Below, piece after piece: positions 20,998 through 32,115 of a DNA stretch of 64,000 bases. The position numbers and the translations under genes were made by a program. This stretch comes from Symbiodinium natans (Eukaryota > Sar > Dinophyceae > Suessiales > Symbiodiniaceae), in assembly GCA_905221605.1 (NCBI GenBank), contig CAJNDS010002734.1, forward strand, positions 901,779-965,778, in the 5' to 3' direction. Under the pieces are notes generated by a model. The model had not been told where the DNA came from. It did no database searches and saw nothing but the letters and a program-made list of their open reading frames with translations. How positions within the stretch are numbered: position 1 is the stretch's first letter; each line of letters starts with the position of its first letter.

Positions 20998-21950
20998 GCC
21001 TTTAGGGTTTAGGGTTCAAGGCCTTTAGGATTTAGGATTCAGGGGCTTTAGGGTTTAGGATTCAGGGCCTTTAGGGTTTAGGATTCAGGGCCTTTAGGGT
21101 TTAGGATTCAAGGCCTTGAGAGTTTAGGGTTTAGGATTCAGGGCCTTTAGGGTTTAGGATTCAAGGCCTTTAGGGTTTAGGATTCAGGGTCTTTAGGGTT
21201 TAGGATTCTAGGCCTTTAGGATTTAGGATTTAGAATTCAGGGCCTTTAGGATTTAGGATCCAGAGCCTTTAGGGTTTAGGATGCAGGGCCTTTAGGGTTT
21301 AGGATTCAGGGCCTTTAGGGTTTAGGATTTAGGATTCAGGGCCTTTAGGATTCAGGGCTTTAGGGTTTAGGATTCGAAGCCTTTAGAAGGTTTAGGATTC
21401 AGGACCTTTAGGGTTTAGGATTCAGGGCCTTTAGGGTGTAGGATTTAGGATTCAAGGCCTTTAGGATTTAGGATTTAGGATTCAGGGCCTTTAGGATTTA
21501 GGATTCAGGGGCTTTAGGGTTTAGGATTCAGGGCCTTTCGGGTTTAGGATTCAAAGCCTTTAGGGTTTAGGATTCGGGGCTTTTAGGATTTAGGATTTTT
21601 CTGGAAAACGGAGGGTCACCCAAAACCATCGTTTTTCAGTACTAAAAAATCGCATTTTTACTGCGGGTCCGGCCAAATCCTGGACAGGGCCTTTAGGGTT
21701 TAGGATTCAAGGCATTTAGGGTTTAGGATTCAGGGCCTGGAGGGTTAGAATCCAAGGCCTTTAGGATTTAGGATTCAGGGGCTTTAGGGTTTAGGATTCA
21801 GGGCCTTTAGGGTTTAGGATTCAAAGCAACCCTCGGTTTTATAAGTTAAGTCTCTGCGTCCTTTAGGATTTAGGATTTAGGATTTAGGATTTAGGATTTA
21901 GGATTTAGGATTTAGGGTTTAGGATTTAGGATTTAGGGTTCAGGGCCTTC
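20998..21950 (+). repeat. Minisatellite of about 24-26 bp units (GGGCCTTTAGGGTTTAGGATTCA)
   Basis: Around 35 degenerate units made of GGGCCTTTAGG plus GTTTAGGATTCA, with GGATTTAGGATTT expansions at the right end. A unique block at 21597-21688 interrupts it. Each unit contains a TTTAGGG core, so it probably grew from telomere-type repeats. Confidence 0.92.
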
Positions 21951-22905
21951 TGGAGGCTCTCCCAGACCCTCTCGGACCAGACCTAGGCTTTTTGGGACCA
22001 TTTCTGAGCCTGTTCGGCTCAGTTTCTGAGCCTTCTTGGGCTCCTCCCGGACAGTTTCCGAGCCTTTTTCGGCTCCCCTCGGACAGTTTCTGAGCCTTTT
22101 TTGGATTCCTCCCGGACAGTTTCTGAGCCTTTTTAAGCTCCTCCCGGACAGTTTCTGAGCCTTTTTGTGCTCTTGTGCTCCTCGGACCGTTTCTGACAGT
22201 TTCTGAGCCTTTTAGGCTCCTCCCGGACAGTTTCTGAGCCTTTTTGTGGTCTGCTCGGACAGTTCTGGCTCCTCCCACACCGTTTCTGAGCCTTTTCAGG
22301 CTCTTCCCAGATTCTGAGCCTTTTTGTGCTTCTCTCGGACCGTTTCTGAGCTTTTTTGGGCTTTCCCAGACAGTTTCCGAGCCTTTTTCGGCTCCTCCCG
22401 GACAGTTTCCGAGCCTTTTTAAGCTCCTCCCGGACAGTTTCTGAGCCAAAAAGGCTCCTCTCGGACAGCCTCCTGGACAGTTTCTGAGTCTTTTGTGCTC
22501 CTCCCGGACCGTATCTGACAGTTCTGAGCCTTTTTAGGCTCCTCCCGGACAGTTTTTGAGCCTTTTGTGCTCCTCCCGGACAGTTTCTGAGCCTTTTTAG
22601 GCTCTTCCCGGATTCTGAGCCTTTTTGTGCTCCTCCCGGACCGTTTCTGAGCTTTTTTGGGCTCCTCCCGGACAGTTTCTGAGCCTTTTTGGGCTCCTCC
22701 CAGACAGTTTCCGAGCTTTTTCGGCTCCTCCCGGACAGTTTTTGAGCCTTTTTAAGCTCCTCCCGGACAGTTTCTGAGCCTTTTTGGGCTCCTCTCGGAC
22801 CGTTTCTGAGCCGTTTTCTCCTCCTCCCGGACAGTTTCTAAGCATTTTTAAGCTTCTCCCGGACAGTTTCTGAGCCTTTTTGGGCTCCTCCCGGACCGTT
22901 TCTGA
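21951..22905 (-). repeat. Tandem array of about 32-bp units each with a GAGCC-TTTTT-GGCTC hairpin
   Basis: About 30 units read GAGCCTTTTTGGGCTCCTCC then CGGACAGTTTCT, with indels. GAGCC pairs with GGCTC around a T-rich loop. Because 32 is not a multiple of 3, the minus strand stays open in all frames and gives a repeating peptide of about 32 residues (KAQKLSGR, then RLRNCPGGA, then GSETVREE). Such frames are almost certainly not genes. Confidence 0.92.
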
Positions 22906-22939
22906 GCCTTTTTGTGCCTCTCCCGGGCCATTTCCGAGC

Positions 22940-23262
22940 TTTTTGGTGCCCCCCTCATTGAACCGAAGATTTTATGAGCCGTCTTTTGGGGCCTTTCGTC
23001 TAAACCATTTCTGGGCTTCTCTCGGACCATTTCGGGCTTCTTCCGGGCCATTTCTGAGCTTTTTCGGGCGCCCCCACCACCTGAACCGAGGATTTTATAC
23101 CGTCGCCGGCCCTTTGAACCAGGACTTGACTGGGGCCCTTCGTCTAAGTCATCTTCACGACCCGAACCGAGCATATTATAAATCGTCAACGACTTTTGAA
23201 CCGAGGATTTTACGTGTGACTGGGGCCGTCGACGGCTTTTGAACCGAGGATATTAGGTGTGA
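22940..23262. repeat. Degenerate repeat with TTGAACCGAGGATTTTA words
   Basis: (T)GAACCGA(A/G)GATTTTAT occurs at about 22959, 23083, 23195 and 23240, spaced irregularly and followed by CGTC...GGCC text. It follows directly on the hairpin array. Confidence 0.7.
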
Positions 23263-23369
23263 AGGCTATATTATAATACGGAAAGCGATAGCCCAACAAC
23301 TATATGAAAACCCTAAACCCGCCCAAGGTTGAGATGTGGGTGGGTGGGTTGGGAGAGCGCGTTGGACCC

Positions 23370-23411
23370 GGGCGCACACCACAACACACGTCCCGCGTGG
23401 TGGTGTGCGCG
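23370..23411. repeat. Inverted repeat GCGCACACCAC / GTGGTGTGCGC
   Basis: An 11-bp perfect stem flanks a loop of about 20 nt, just upstream of a CCCTAAA/CACTAAA tract (23425-23485). Confidence 0.8.
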
Positions 23412-23424
23412 GAACATTGAACAA

Positions 23425-23490
23425 ACCCTAAACCCTAAACCCTAAACCCTAAACACTAAACACTAAACACTAAACACTAAACACCTAAAG
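23425..23490 (-). repeat. CCCTAAA array grading into CACTAAA
   Basis: Four CCCTAAA units followed by about five CACTAAA units. The shared substitution shows expansion of one variant unit. Confidence 0.85.
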
Positions 23491-23555
23491 TCTAAGTCTA
23501 GGGTTTAGGCTTCGCCCGTCACAGTGCACGAAAAGAAGACATGACGCTCACGCAC

Positions 23556-23684
23556 CAAACCTCAACCCCAGCTCCTCAGCCCTCACCCCCCCACCTCAGC
23601 CGCCCAACCCCTCAGCCTCAGCCCGGAACGGCATCCCCACGTAATAGTCTTATGTCGGGGATGGCATTGCCCCACCCCCACCAA

Positions 23685-23716
<32 letters not shown>

Positions 23717-23905
23717 ACCTTCCAAGCAAAGAAACACCTTCATCCTTATTTTTGCCTCCTCCCCTACCCCACGCTCTGTTTGGCCACCTCCTCCTCAGCC
23801 CCAGCCCCTCACCCAAGAAAAGCAAAAAACAAAACCCCCCAAAATCCCTCAAAACCCCCCCAAAACCCCGGACCCAAACCCTATACAATTTCTATAAACC
23901 CTCCG
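23556..23905. repeat. Dispersed repeat, copy B
   Basis: Same order of words as 1-410: CTCAACCCCAGCTCC start, GGAACGGCATCCCCACG, GTCGGGGATGGCATTGCC, a TG/CG alternating tract, CTTCCAAGCAAA, CTCACCCAAGAAAAG, CCCCGGACCC and ACAATTTCTATAAACCC. Both copies have the same orientation. Confidence 0.8.
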
Positions 23906-23914
23906 CAGAGTCAC

Positions 23915-24676
23915 CTGCGCCGGCGTCGGGGCAGGTGTGGCCCCTGCCGGCGCCGGAGGGGGGGGGGGGTGACCTGCCTGCTAGCTTTGCAGATGTTGTA
24001 ACCATTGTGATTAATCGACATCTTGAGACTCTGAGGGCCGCGCAAAAAGCAAAAGCGACGAAAAACACACGGCGATTCGTGTTGTGTCATGTATAGCCAA
24101 TGTAAGAAGTAAGCTGTTTCCTTCACCTCACCGAAAGAACCTGAAGGAATTAGTGTTTAGGGTTTAGGGTTTAGGCTTCAGGGTTTAGGGTTGACTACAG
24201 TGTGTTAAAAAACTTGAAACGCAGGACTACGTCTAGCGCAAACGCTGATAATTACGACATTTGTTTGCTTCGTTCAATATATATTCCAATACATATAATT
24301 CATATGGCGTTCACAAGAGGCGTGCTCTTCTCCAGCATCAGCCCTCCCGGCGCCGGGCGGGGCAGGTGGCGGTGGCTTCGTTGAAGGTTTAAGGTTGAGT
24401 CGGTGGTTTAAGGTTTTGGGTCAAATCGTTAAACATTCTTCTCGCATTCTCATTACAAAAAACTGAGGAACACAAGACAACATGACTTTCATTACTTCAA
24501 AAAATAGTTACTGACAGAAAAAATGGTTGCAGATCTGAAATATAAAGAAATTGTATTTCTTGCATGCCTTTGAGGCCTCCCCCGGCGCCGGGAGGTGCGC
24601 CGGCCTGCCCCGGCGCCGGGAGGGGCGCCGCCTGCTCCGGCGCCGGGAGGGGCGCCGCCTGCCCCGGCGCCGGGAA
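23915..24676. repeat. GC-palindrome family (CCGGCGCCGG), four copies in tandem at 24575-24676
   Basis: CCGGCGCCGGGAGG(G/T)GCGCCGCC units of about 27 bp at 24575-24676. Solo copies lie near 23918-23965 (CCTGCGCCGGCG and CCGGCGCCGGAGG) and 24345-24375. A related palindrome GGGCGCCGCGGCGCC is at 52909. DNA between copies is AT-rich without a gene. Confidence 0.8.
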
Positions 24677-25118
24677 ACACGAATGGGCTCTGGCTAAAGC
24701 AAAAGCGAAAACATTATAATTCCTTTGTATAATGAAATGAATATCGTTCCTAGCTATGGGAATGGCAAGGAGGCGTGCCTCCTCCGAGACAACGCCCGTC
24801 CCCTCCTGTCCTTGTCCCGCTAGAGGTTCAAGATGGAAAAGAACATCTTTTCGTCCTGGGCTTCCTGAGAAGGCGCTCTGAGACAGATGCCGCGCAGTGA
24901 AGTTGCTTCGCAGTCTTTTACACCCTGATTGTCATCATTTCCTTCCACTGGTGGAGCTGGCATCCAGGCTCAAACATGGGACTTCCACTCCGGGACAATG
25001 TCAGGGTCTTGACTACAAGGGCTCAATACTGCCATCAGTTCATCCACGCAGGGGTGTTGCTCTCAACCCGCTCAGTGCTTTTAAGTTTTTCAGGTTCTGT
25101 GAGCGTGCCGCTGTCGCC

Positions 25119-25589
25119 ATGGTGGTACGTGGTGGCGCGGTCGTTGCATGCGAGATGGAAGACAGCTTGGTGGCAGCGGAGCCCAAGAAGGCAAAAGCTG
25201 CCCGGAAAAGCAGAGCCAAAGCAGGCTGCAAGAAGCCGCCGCCTCGCAGATCAGCCTTTGCCGGGAAAGGCGTTCCAGACGAGGGCGTTGAGCGTCGAAA
25301 AGCACTCTCTCGGATTTATGAGCAGCGTCGAAAAGCCCGGCAGGACATCGACAGAAAAGTCGCCAAGTCGGCGGCCCCGGGATCATGTCTGAGAGATGAA
25401 ATCGCGAAGGCCAAAAACTTCAGCAGCGTGACGGACGTGCTGCGCGACTGTCAAGTCCGTGTGGCTCATGAGCTGAAGCGTGTTCGGGAAGCTGGCCGTG
25501 AGTTGGTGATCGACTTCGAAGAGCGAGAGACCTTTCTCAAAATCATCCAGCACAGGCTATCCCTTCTGGGTGAAGACGACGATGCTTGA
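25119..25589 (+). CDS. Small basic coiled-coil protein, unknown
   Basis: 156 residues from the ATG in GTCGCCATGG, downstream of an acceptor-like TTTTTCAG before G. Residues about 25-50 are very basic (KKAKAARKSRAKAGCKKPPP), a likely nuclear signal. The rest is charged and helical (ERRKALSRIYEQRRKARQD, then ELKRVREAGREL), ending GEDDDA. Codon composition looks real: GC-rich with balanced third positions. No known family recognised. Neighbours are repeats on both sides, so it may be a mobile-element accessory or a lone host gene. Confidence 0.6.
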   Translation: MVVRGGAVVACEMEDSLVAAEPKKAKAARKSRAKAGCKKPPPRRSAFAGKGVPDEGVERRKALSRIYEQRRKARQDIDRKVAKSAAPGSCLRDEIAKAKNFSSVTDVLRDCQVRVAHELKRVREAGRELVIDFEERETFLKIIQHRLSLLGEDDDA

Positions 25590-26777
25590 AGGGCTTCTAC
25601 ACTGCAGCTGCACATGTCAGCGATTCGTTTCTACACAGAGATTGCGCTTTGATTGGGCCGTGTCCTTGGATGCCCAACGTTTTCTTCTCATGTTCACACA
25701 TGAGGTCCCTTGGGGGAAATGCGTGAAGTGTTGTCGCCCTGACAGTGGAAGTCTATAGCCAACTCAAGACACCCTGACTAGTCTTAGTCAGAGTAAGAAG
25801 TGCAAAGACTCAGAGCCCAGGGCATGACAGCACGTTCCAGCATTAGGGGCAGTCGGAAATAGCATTTGCGACTGATGCGTTGGCAGCTGCGGCGTCCAGG
25901 TCCGAGATTTGTTTCGGAGTTCCGCTACATGTAAACTTAAACAAGGTGTTCGGAAAACTCAAAGGACCTGAGCGTAGTTGCTACAAGTTTCTTTTGGAGG
26001 AGGAGCGTCCGAGCGCCCGGGACCCAAACCAAAAAGATTAACTCAGACGCCGTAAGCTTCCACAACCGATAGCTGCTATTTTCGGTGAGAGCACGGATCA
26101 CCCAAGCACTTCGTATGCCAAGTCACACTGGCAAGTTCATTATTCTTGTACCCGGTCAGGAAAGGAAACGTTTCAGAGAAGGCGACAGTGCGTTTAAGGG
26201 GGTGTGCCTGATGGCCCGAGGCTTTATGGTCATAGCGCATGCGCAATGCGGAGCAGAAGTTGATAGGCTAGGTGCGTTCCCGTCATGTCACCCAGTTCCC
26301 TAGGCACCGCGAAGCCCACAACGACTTGCAAACCCTGAACCCAGTGCGCAAGCCCAAGTGGCAGTTAAAGCTACATCGCGAAGACAATCATCACATCCTC
26401 GCCAGGCAAGAGAATGACATCAGGGAAGGCCTGCAAAGTGTCTGTGGATCCAGGGCATGTGCAGTGTTCTGGTCCACTGGTTGCTCTGGGATAGGCTGTG
26501 TAAGAGAAAGATATGCCACAAGTGTTGCTTCACACCAACAATGATATGAAGCCCAACCCTAAACTAGCGATGTGCCTTGGTCCCCAACTCGTCCCCAAGT
26601 TATTCACACCAATCACTTGAGTACCCCCCAAACAAACAAGAGACGCGTCACGGCAGAAGACAAGCCTTGATCATCCGTCGAACCCAGACATCCAAAACCC
26701 TTCAAACGATAAGACTGAAAACAGGAACTCCTATTTGAGGTCTCCCGTGTGTGGATTCGTTTGGAGCGATCTTGACT
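25590..26777. other. Intergenic, no supported gene
   Basis: Mixed composition with short frames on the plus strand (about 26085-26540), none with a motif. The CCCTAAAC word near 26552 is the only repeat seen. Missing 5' exons of the phosphofructokinase gene were looked for here and not found. Confidence 0.35.
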
Positions 26778-27200
26778 TCATGCGTCGCAGAGACTAAGAA
26801 GTGTTGCAAGCTCTAAAGGTGTTATTCCACTTGCCATGATTAACTCCGTGAAGAAACTGCAGAGCTTAAGCCCTGTGTGCAGGATTCCGTAGCGCCGCGC
26901 CGCACTCTGCTGCATATACTTGGAAACACTGGTCACTAGCCCTGGGCCCTGGGCAGACCTTTGTAAATGTTTCTTGTCACTCGCACCCTTCCGCCCCTTC
27001 GGATCTGCTGCAGGCATGTCCACGTAAATTCCTTGTCTGGGCCGAGCACCGTGCGCAGGCACGACCTCAAGCCAGTAGTAGTTGTGACCTGGCTCCTCTG
27101 CGTAGCATTGTGGCTTATCACCTTGTGCAGGTGCACCCCCGCCTGACCCATGCTTTTTGGTGAGTGCAGCCAGGTAGAGCCCTTGTGGTGCGATGCACAA
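26778..27200 (-). CDS. Possible minus-strand gene fragment overlapping a repeat unit
   Basis: About 140 open codons reading GHNYYWLEVVPAHGARPRQG and MASGITPLELATLLSL, a balanced composition that could be a real exon. The frame also runs through one copy of the TATCACCTTGTGCAGGTGC repeat (encoding GAPAQGDKP), which argues for chance. No family recognised. Confidence 0.2.
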   Translation of the reverse strand: MCIAPQGLYLAALTKKHGSGGGAPAQGDKPQCYAEEPGHNYYWLEVVPAHGARPRQGIYVDMPAADPKGRKGASDKKHLQRSAQGPGLVTSVSKYMQQSAARRYGILHTGLKLCSFFTELIMASGITPLELATLLSLCDA

Positions 27201-27479
27201 ATGATACCATGGCCGAAGTTTCGGCTGGACGCCGCTGGTGTAATGAAAAAACTAGGCCACCCGGCACCCGAAACCGAGGCGGGAACCGCTCAGGTAACCT
27301 TTCAGCCTAAAAGATTACTTGGGCGGGCCTTGGGGTTTGGCTTAGGCTTTGGGGGGTATTGGCTATCAGCTTGCGCAGGCGCAACCAAACCCCAAAACCT
27401 ATCACGCGCAGCCCCCTTAAACCCTGACGCAAGAGGGCTTCCGCAGCACAATCACTCTGAGCTCCAGGCCTGAGAGGGC

Positions 27480-28400
27480 TTAGGTTTAGGGTGTAGGACG
27501 TAGGCTAGGGTCTAGTGTCTAGGGAACAGGGGCCAGGTTTAGGGTTTCGGTAGGGTCTGGGGCTTAGGCCAGGGTTCTAGGGACCACCTAGAACCTACAC
27601 CCACTATGGCCCTATGCGCCGACTCTCTCTTAGGGTCTCGGGCTTAGGCCAGGCTAAGGGTTTCGGACGACCACTATCACCCTTTGCGGGCGACTAAACC
27701 CTAACCCCTCCCTAAACCCAGCAACTAGCTATCACCTTGTGCAGGCGCAAACCACCCCAAAAAAAACCCAGCAACTAGCTATCACCTTGTGCAGGCGCAA
27801 ACCATCCCAACAAAAAAACCCAGCAACTAGCTATCACCTTGTGCAGGCGCAAACCACCCCAAAAAACAACCCAGCAACTAGCTATCACCTTGTGCAGGCG
27901 CAACCCCCCCCCCCCCCAAAAACCCACCCCCCCCCCCCCCCCCCCCCAAACCCAGCAACTAGCTACCACCTTCTGCACGCCCCCCCGCCCCCACCCAAAC
28001 CGAACCCTCCCCGAAACCCAGCAACTAGCTAAATTATCACCTTGTGCAGGCGCAGAACCACCCTCCCCCTCTGAAGCCTAAACCCTAACCACCCCCAAAA
28101 AAAACCAACAACTAGCTATCACCTTGCGCAGGCGCAACCACCCCCCCCCCCCCCCCGCCGACAAAAAACGAACATCACTGGTTCCCCAAGCCCGAACGCT
28201 ACAAGGTTTTTGGGTTTAGGGTCTAAGGTTCAGGCTCCAACCCACCCACAACAACCCGGGACCTATCACCTGTAGCAGGCGGCCCCCTCCCCCACCACCT
28301 CAACTCTAAACCCTACTACTAAGGCCTAGCAATCACCTTGTGCAGGCGCAACCCACCACCTATTAACTACCACCTTGCGCAGGCGCTACTGCCCCAAAAC
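27480..28400. repeat. Tandem/dispersed array of TATCACCTTGTGCAGGCGC units
   Basis: Units of about 50 bp: AGCAACTAGC, TATCACCTTGTGCAGGCGC, then a C/A-rich stretch (poly-C, poly-A). Clear copies start near 27730, 27779, 27832, 27885, 28035, 28117, 28330 and 28367, with variants at 27112, 27361 and 28263. Unlike CRISPR, the 'spacers' are simple C/A runs and the repeat edges drift. Confidence 0.85.
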
Positions 28401-28929
28401 CTGAATACTCTCCTCCACTAAACCCACAAAGTTTGTTGACTTTCTTTCAAGCAAACTGATCCTACTTTTGTCCTAAGCCCAGGTTCTCTCAAAGAAAAAA
28501 TCATGGTTTCAGCCAAAGAAAACAAATCTGTTTGTGTTTGGCATAGATATTCATGTTTTGGTGGAAGGCAAATTCATAGCTTTTCTGAGTCTTTGCGATG
28601 ACACATAATTGTCCGAAGTCCATGTTTCTTTGGAGCAAAACGAACATCATGAATCATGAGTCCAGTCAAAGAAAACAAACAGGTTATCTTTTTTGTGGCA
28701 CAGATTTTTGTTCTTGTTGTTGATGGAGAAGTCAGCTGGCTTTCCCTGAAATACTGAGGGGCACATCAGACAACAAACCTCCGGAGATCGACACAAAGAG
28801 CCTTTCTAAGGCCACCCAAGTGTTAGCATAAGGGGAACATCCCAAATGCTACTGGCAGCAAGTCCTAAAACCCTAAACCCTAAACCCTAAACCCTGCTTA
28901 AAAGCCTGTTTGCTTCCACTTGTCGCCAG
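28401..28929. other. Probable PFK intron, low GC; carries a half inverted-repeat element
   Basis: AT-richer text with AAAGAAAA words. GGGGAACATCCC at about 28827-28838 matches one end of the GGGATGTTCCCC inverted-repeat family. CCCTAAA x4 at 28866-28895. Confidence 0.45.
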
Positions 28930-31900
28930 GGGCGGCTTCGATGCCGAGAAGATCTGCGACAACTTGCAGCGGCTGGGTTCCTCGTCCGCGTTGGGGCAGA
29001 TTTTCGGTTTAGGGTTTAGGGTTTGGGGTTTAGGGTTTAGGGTTTAGGGTTTGGGGGGTGTTGAAACTCCTTGCGCGGCCGCGCGTAAGAGCTTGTAGCG
29101 CAAGACGCAGCCAGGGGCTCTTGGCAACAGCCAGAGCCCTTGACTGCAATAAAGTACAACGAACTTGACCTCCCCGAAGAGTTCGTGGTCGTCCTGTCAG
29201 GTTTCGTTTTCAGGAAGAAACGTCTGCAACTATAGCTGTCATTCCAGAATTCTTGCAGGAATTACGGTCCTTTTTCTGGTGGGCGGCGATGGCACACAAT
29301 TCGCAGGACACCTGCTGTATGAGGCAGCACGAGTCCCAGCTAACAATCGGCATGCTTCTCTGCTTTGCTAATGCCCTTGCCAACTTGCCGCGCTCGTACT
29401 TTTCCCTGTGCGCAAGCTGAACCCGAACCCAGCAGACCTTAAACAACTGATTTCTAGAGCTAAAAGGAAAGCGACGACTCGACGTGAGCATCGTGGGCAT
29501 TCCCAAGTCTATCGACAACGATGCCTGGGACGCAATTGCTTGGCGGGTGTAGGGTTTAGGGGGTTTGGAGGGAAAGTTTGGGCCACCGCGGCGCAGATTT
29601 TCTGAATCATTTTTCTTGCAGCAGGGCAGAAGAAGATGCGCTGCCGGTTCGTCGGTGTAGATGTGCAAACAATCTGCCGTAGCAGCCGTAGTTGTCGGGC
29701 TCATGGGTTGTGAGGGTCAGCCGACATCGGGACGTTTGCCATTCTTGGTCCCTTCGATTCTCGCAGGAACGCAGGGTTGTTCAAGAGTTATCATGGGCCC
29801 TTTTTTTGGATGTCCCTTAATGGCTACCGCCAGTGCCGACCCCAAGAGCTGCGAATTGCCAGAGCTTGAACCGCAGAAGCCCTGAAGACCCGTGGCAGGG
29901 TGGGGCGGTGGGGCAGGGAGCAGGGGGTAGGGGGGGGGGTGGGGGAGGGGGGTGGGGTGCGGAGAGCATGGGGGGGGGGGGGGGGGGGGGCGGGGGGCAA
30001 GACAAAGACTTCACGGCCACCGACCCCAGCAGTCAGCGGATAGCTTTCATGGTCGTCTCTTCGTTTAATCTTAAGAGTATCAGGATGGGTTTTGATTATT
30101 TCAAAAGTATCAAGTCGGGGTTGAAACATAAACCTTACAGAACCACCCAGGACGTGGTCCTGTTTGACCGGACCTTCGGGTTCGAGACTGCGGTGGCAAA
30201 GGCCTGCTTAGCCAACATCTCGTGGACAACTACGAAGAGATAGAGAAGCGTTGGTGAATTTGTTTACGCATATATATATATACACACATATATATATATA
30301 CACACATAGATGTGGATATTTGTATACGCATTTGGATATTCTGTATTTATCTAGATATGACAAGGAGGACATCCGACGCGAAAGCTTACGCCCTAAACCC
30401 CAAGCCGTGGCCCTAATCCCAATTCGCCCTAAGCCACCCTAGACCCCTCAACCTTAAGCCGTAAACGCCAAACCCTAAACCCTAAACCCTAAACCCTAAA
30501 CCCTAAACCCTAAACCCTAAACCCTAAACCCCAAACCCCAAACCCCAAACCCCAAACCCCAAACCCCAAACCCCAAACCCCAAACCCTAAACCCTAAACC
30601 CTAAACCCCGACTGCTGTCTGAACCGCCAGGCATCGGAAGTGATCCGCAATGCCTTGGTGGAAGCCAGCAGTTGTGACCGAGGCTTCGGGGCTTAGGGCT
30701 GCTTCGGGTTAGGGTTTAGGGTTTAGGGTTTAGGCTTCAGGGTTCAGGGTTTTAGGTTTAGGGTGTCGGGTTTAGGGTTTAGGGTTTAGGGTTTAGGCTA
30801 AGGTTGGGGGATGGAGTGGGGCGGGGGGGGGGGGGGGGGGGGGCGATTTCAAGTTCTAGGCTTAGCGGGTCAGAGGTTGCTAAGGGCCTCCGGTTTCAGT
30901 CCTTGCGCGGGCTTTTGGCGTTCCAGGCGTCGGCATTGTGAAGCTCATGGGCCGAGACTCTGGCTTCGTCGCCATGCACGCCGCCACCGCGGCAGATGTG
31001 GTGGACCTCTGCATGATTCCCGAGGTGAACGTGAAAATGACGCTTGGGCAGGCCCTTGGGATGTTTTCGATGTTTCCCCCCCAGTGGGATTTCACCTGGG
31101 TGATATTGAGGAGTATCTTTCAGAGAGTACCCTAAACCCTAAACTTTAAACCCCAAACCCTAAACCCGAAACCCTAAACCCTAAACCGGGGCCATGCAAG
31201 GAAAGATGTCCTCGAACATGTTGATGCCACCTTGGCCAGAAAGAAGTACATGGTCATCGCCGTCGCAGAGGGCGCCGGGCAAGAGCACCTAGGACCGGGA
31301 GTAGGCCCTTTTTTTCCTTTTTTAGGGTGGGGTTCCCTTAAAACCAATAAGGGCACCCTTTTTTTTCCTAGGTTACTCCCGGGTCTAGGCACGTCTCCAC
31401 GGGGAAGAAAGACGATACGGGCCATACAATCTATGGCGACATCGGTGTGTTCCTGAAGGACACCCTCAACAAGCATTTGTCACTGTGACGCAATTCACAG
31501 CCTGGCGACCGTTTTGACCTGCAACACAGGTGCGTAGTCACGGTTACAGTAAAGTGCAGAGGCCAGCAGGGTTTTCAGAAAGGGTCCTCAGTGTGACCGA
31601 CTATTTCACCGCCTATGGTCTTGATCACTTGTTCAACTTACCAGACGGTAGCGATATAGCATTGCTTGCAACGGCTAAGTGTCTACGTGGCCCCCCAGAC
31701 AAGGAAGCCTTCTGGGGGTCGCACGTTCTACATCGATCCGTCGTACATCATCCGATCCGTTCCCATCACTCCCAACGATCACATCTACTGCGTCCGCCTG
31801 GCCAACGACGCGGTTCACACGGCCATGCGCGGCTACACCGGAGTTTGCGCAGCCTGGGCCAGCAACAGAAAACAGGTGTGCACGTGTGTCTCTGTATCCT

Positions 31901-32050
31901 GCCCACGCAGCTCACCCTAAACCCTAAGCCCTAAACCCTCTGTCTAATCTTTTCTCCTAGCCGGCCGAACGCCCCCAGGTCGGTGCCATGCACAACATCG
32001 TGTGCATGCTTCCTTCGAGGCAAGAATGGGGGAGCCTGGCAACGGTGTGA
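28930..32050 (+). CDS. PFK: ATP-dependent 6-phosphofructokinase, plant/trypanosome type (5' exons missing)
   Basis: Ten exons join in phase: 28930-28976, 29259-~29341, ~29467-29522, 30151-30201, 30631-30682, 30927-31041, 31201-31284, 31389-31478, 31704-31875, 31979-32050 (TGA). Motifs in order: [36 protein letters not shown] with the catalytic Asp; [26 protein letters not shown] (fructose-6-phosphate loop); [45 protein letters not shown]. Gly rather than Asp in GGDG, with PKSIDND, points to ATP, not pyrophosphate, as phosphate donor, as in plant and trypanosomatid enzymes. The enzyme makes fructose-1,6-bisphosphate in glycolysis. Five of eight resolved donors are GC. The N-terminal nucleotide-site exon (expected GGxCPGxN) was not found upstream. 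Confidence 0.94.
30467..30608 (-). repeat. CCCTAAA/CCCCAAA array in PFK intron
   Basis: About 19 units. A central block of CCCCAAA variants is flanked by CCCTAAA, so a variant has expanded within the array. It ends 22 bp upstream of the exon at 30631. Confidence 0.95.
31285..31392. mobile_element. Introner-like 100-bp inverted-repeat element forming PFK intron 7
   Basis: The whole intron is a 100-bp element (31289-31388). Its ends are inverted: CTAGGACCGGGAGTA on the left, complement of TACTCCCGGGTCTAG on the right (15 bp, two mismatches), with inner T runs. GCAC flanks both sides (31285-31288 and 31389-31392). The left GCAC supplies the GC donor; the element end CTAG supplies the AG acceptor. 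Removing the element and one GCAC restores a seamless coding sequence. Confidence 0.75.
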
Positions 32051-32115
32051 TGCCTTGTCTCGAATCGGACATACTGAAAGCCCTGAAGTCTGGAGAGTAG
32101 GAACGCTGCTGCGAC

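Noticed and set aside
21940-23189. Minus-strand proteins with repeating KAQKLSGR / NCPGGA text
   Set aside because: Products of the 32-bp tandem repeat, open in all frames; no family similarity or splice context.
27480-28400. CRISPR array
   Set aside because: Repeat edges drift, spacing is C/A homopolymer rather than unique spacers, no cas genes, and the genome is eukaryotic.
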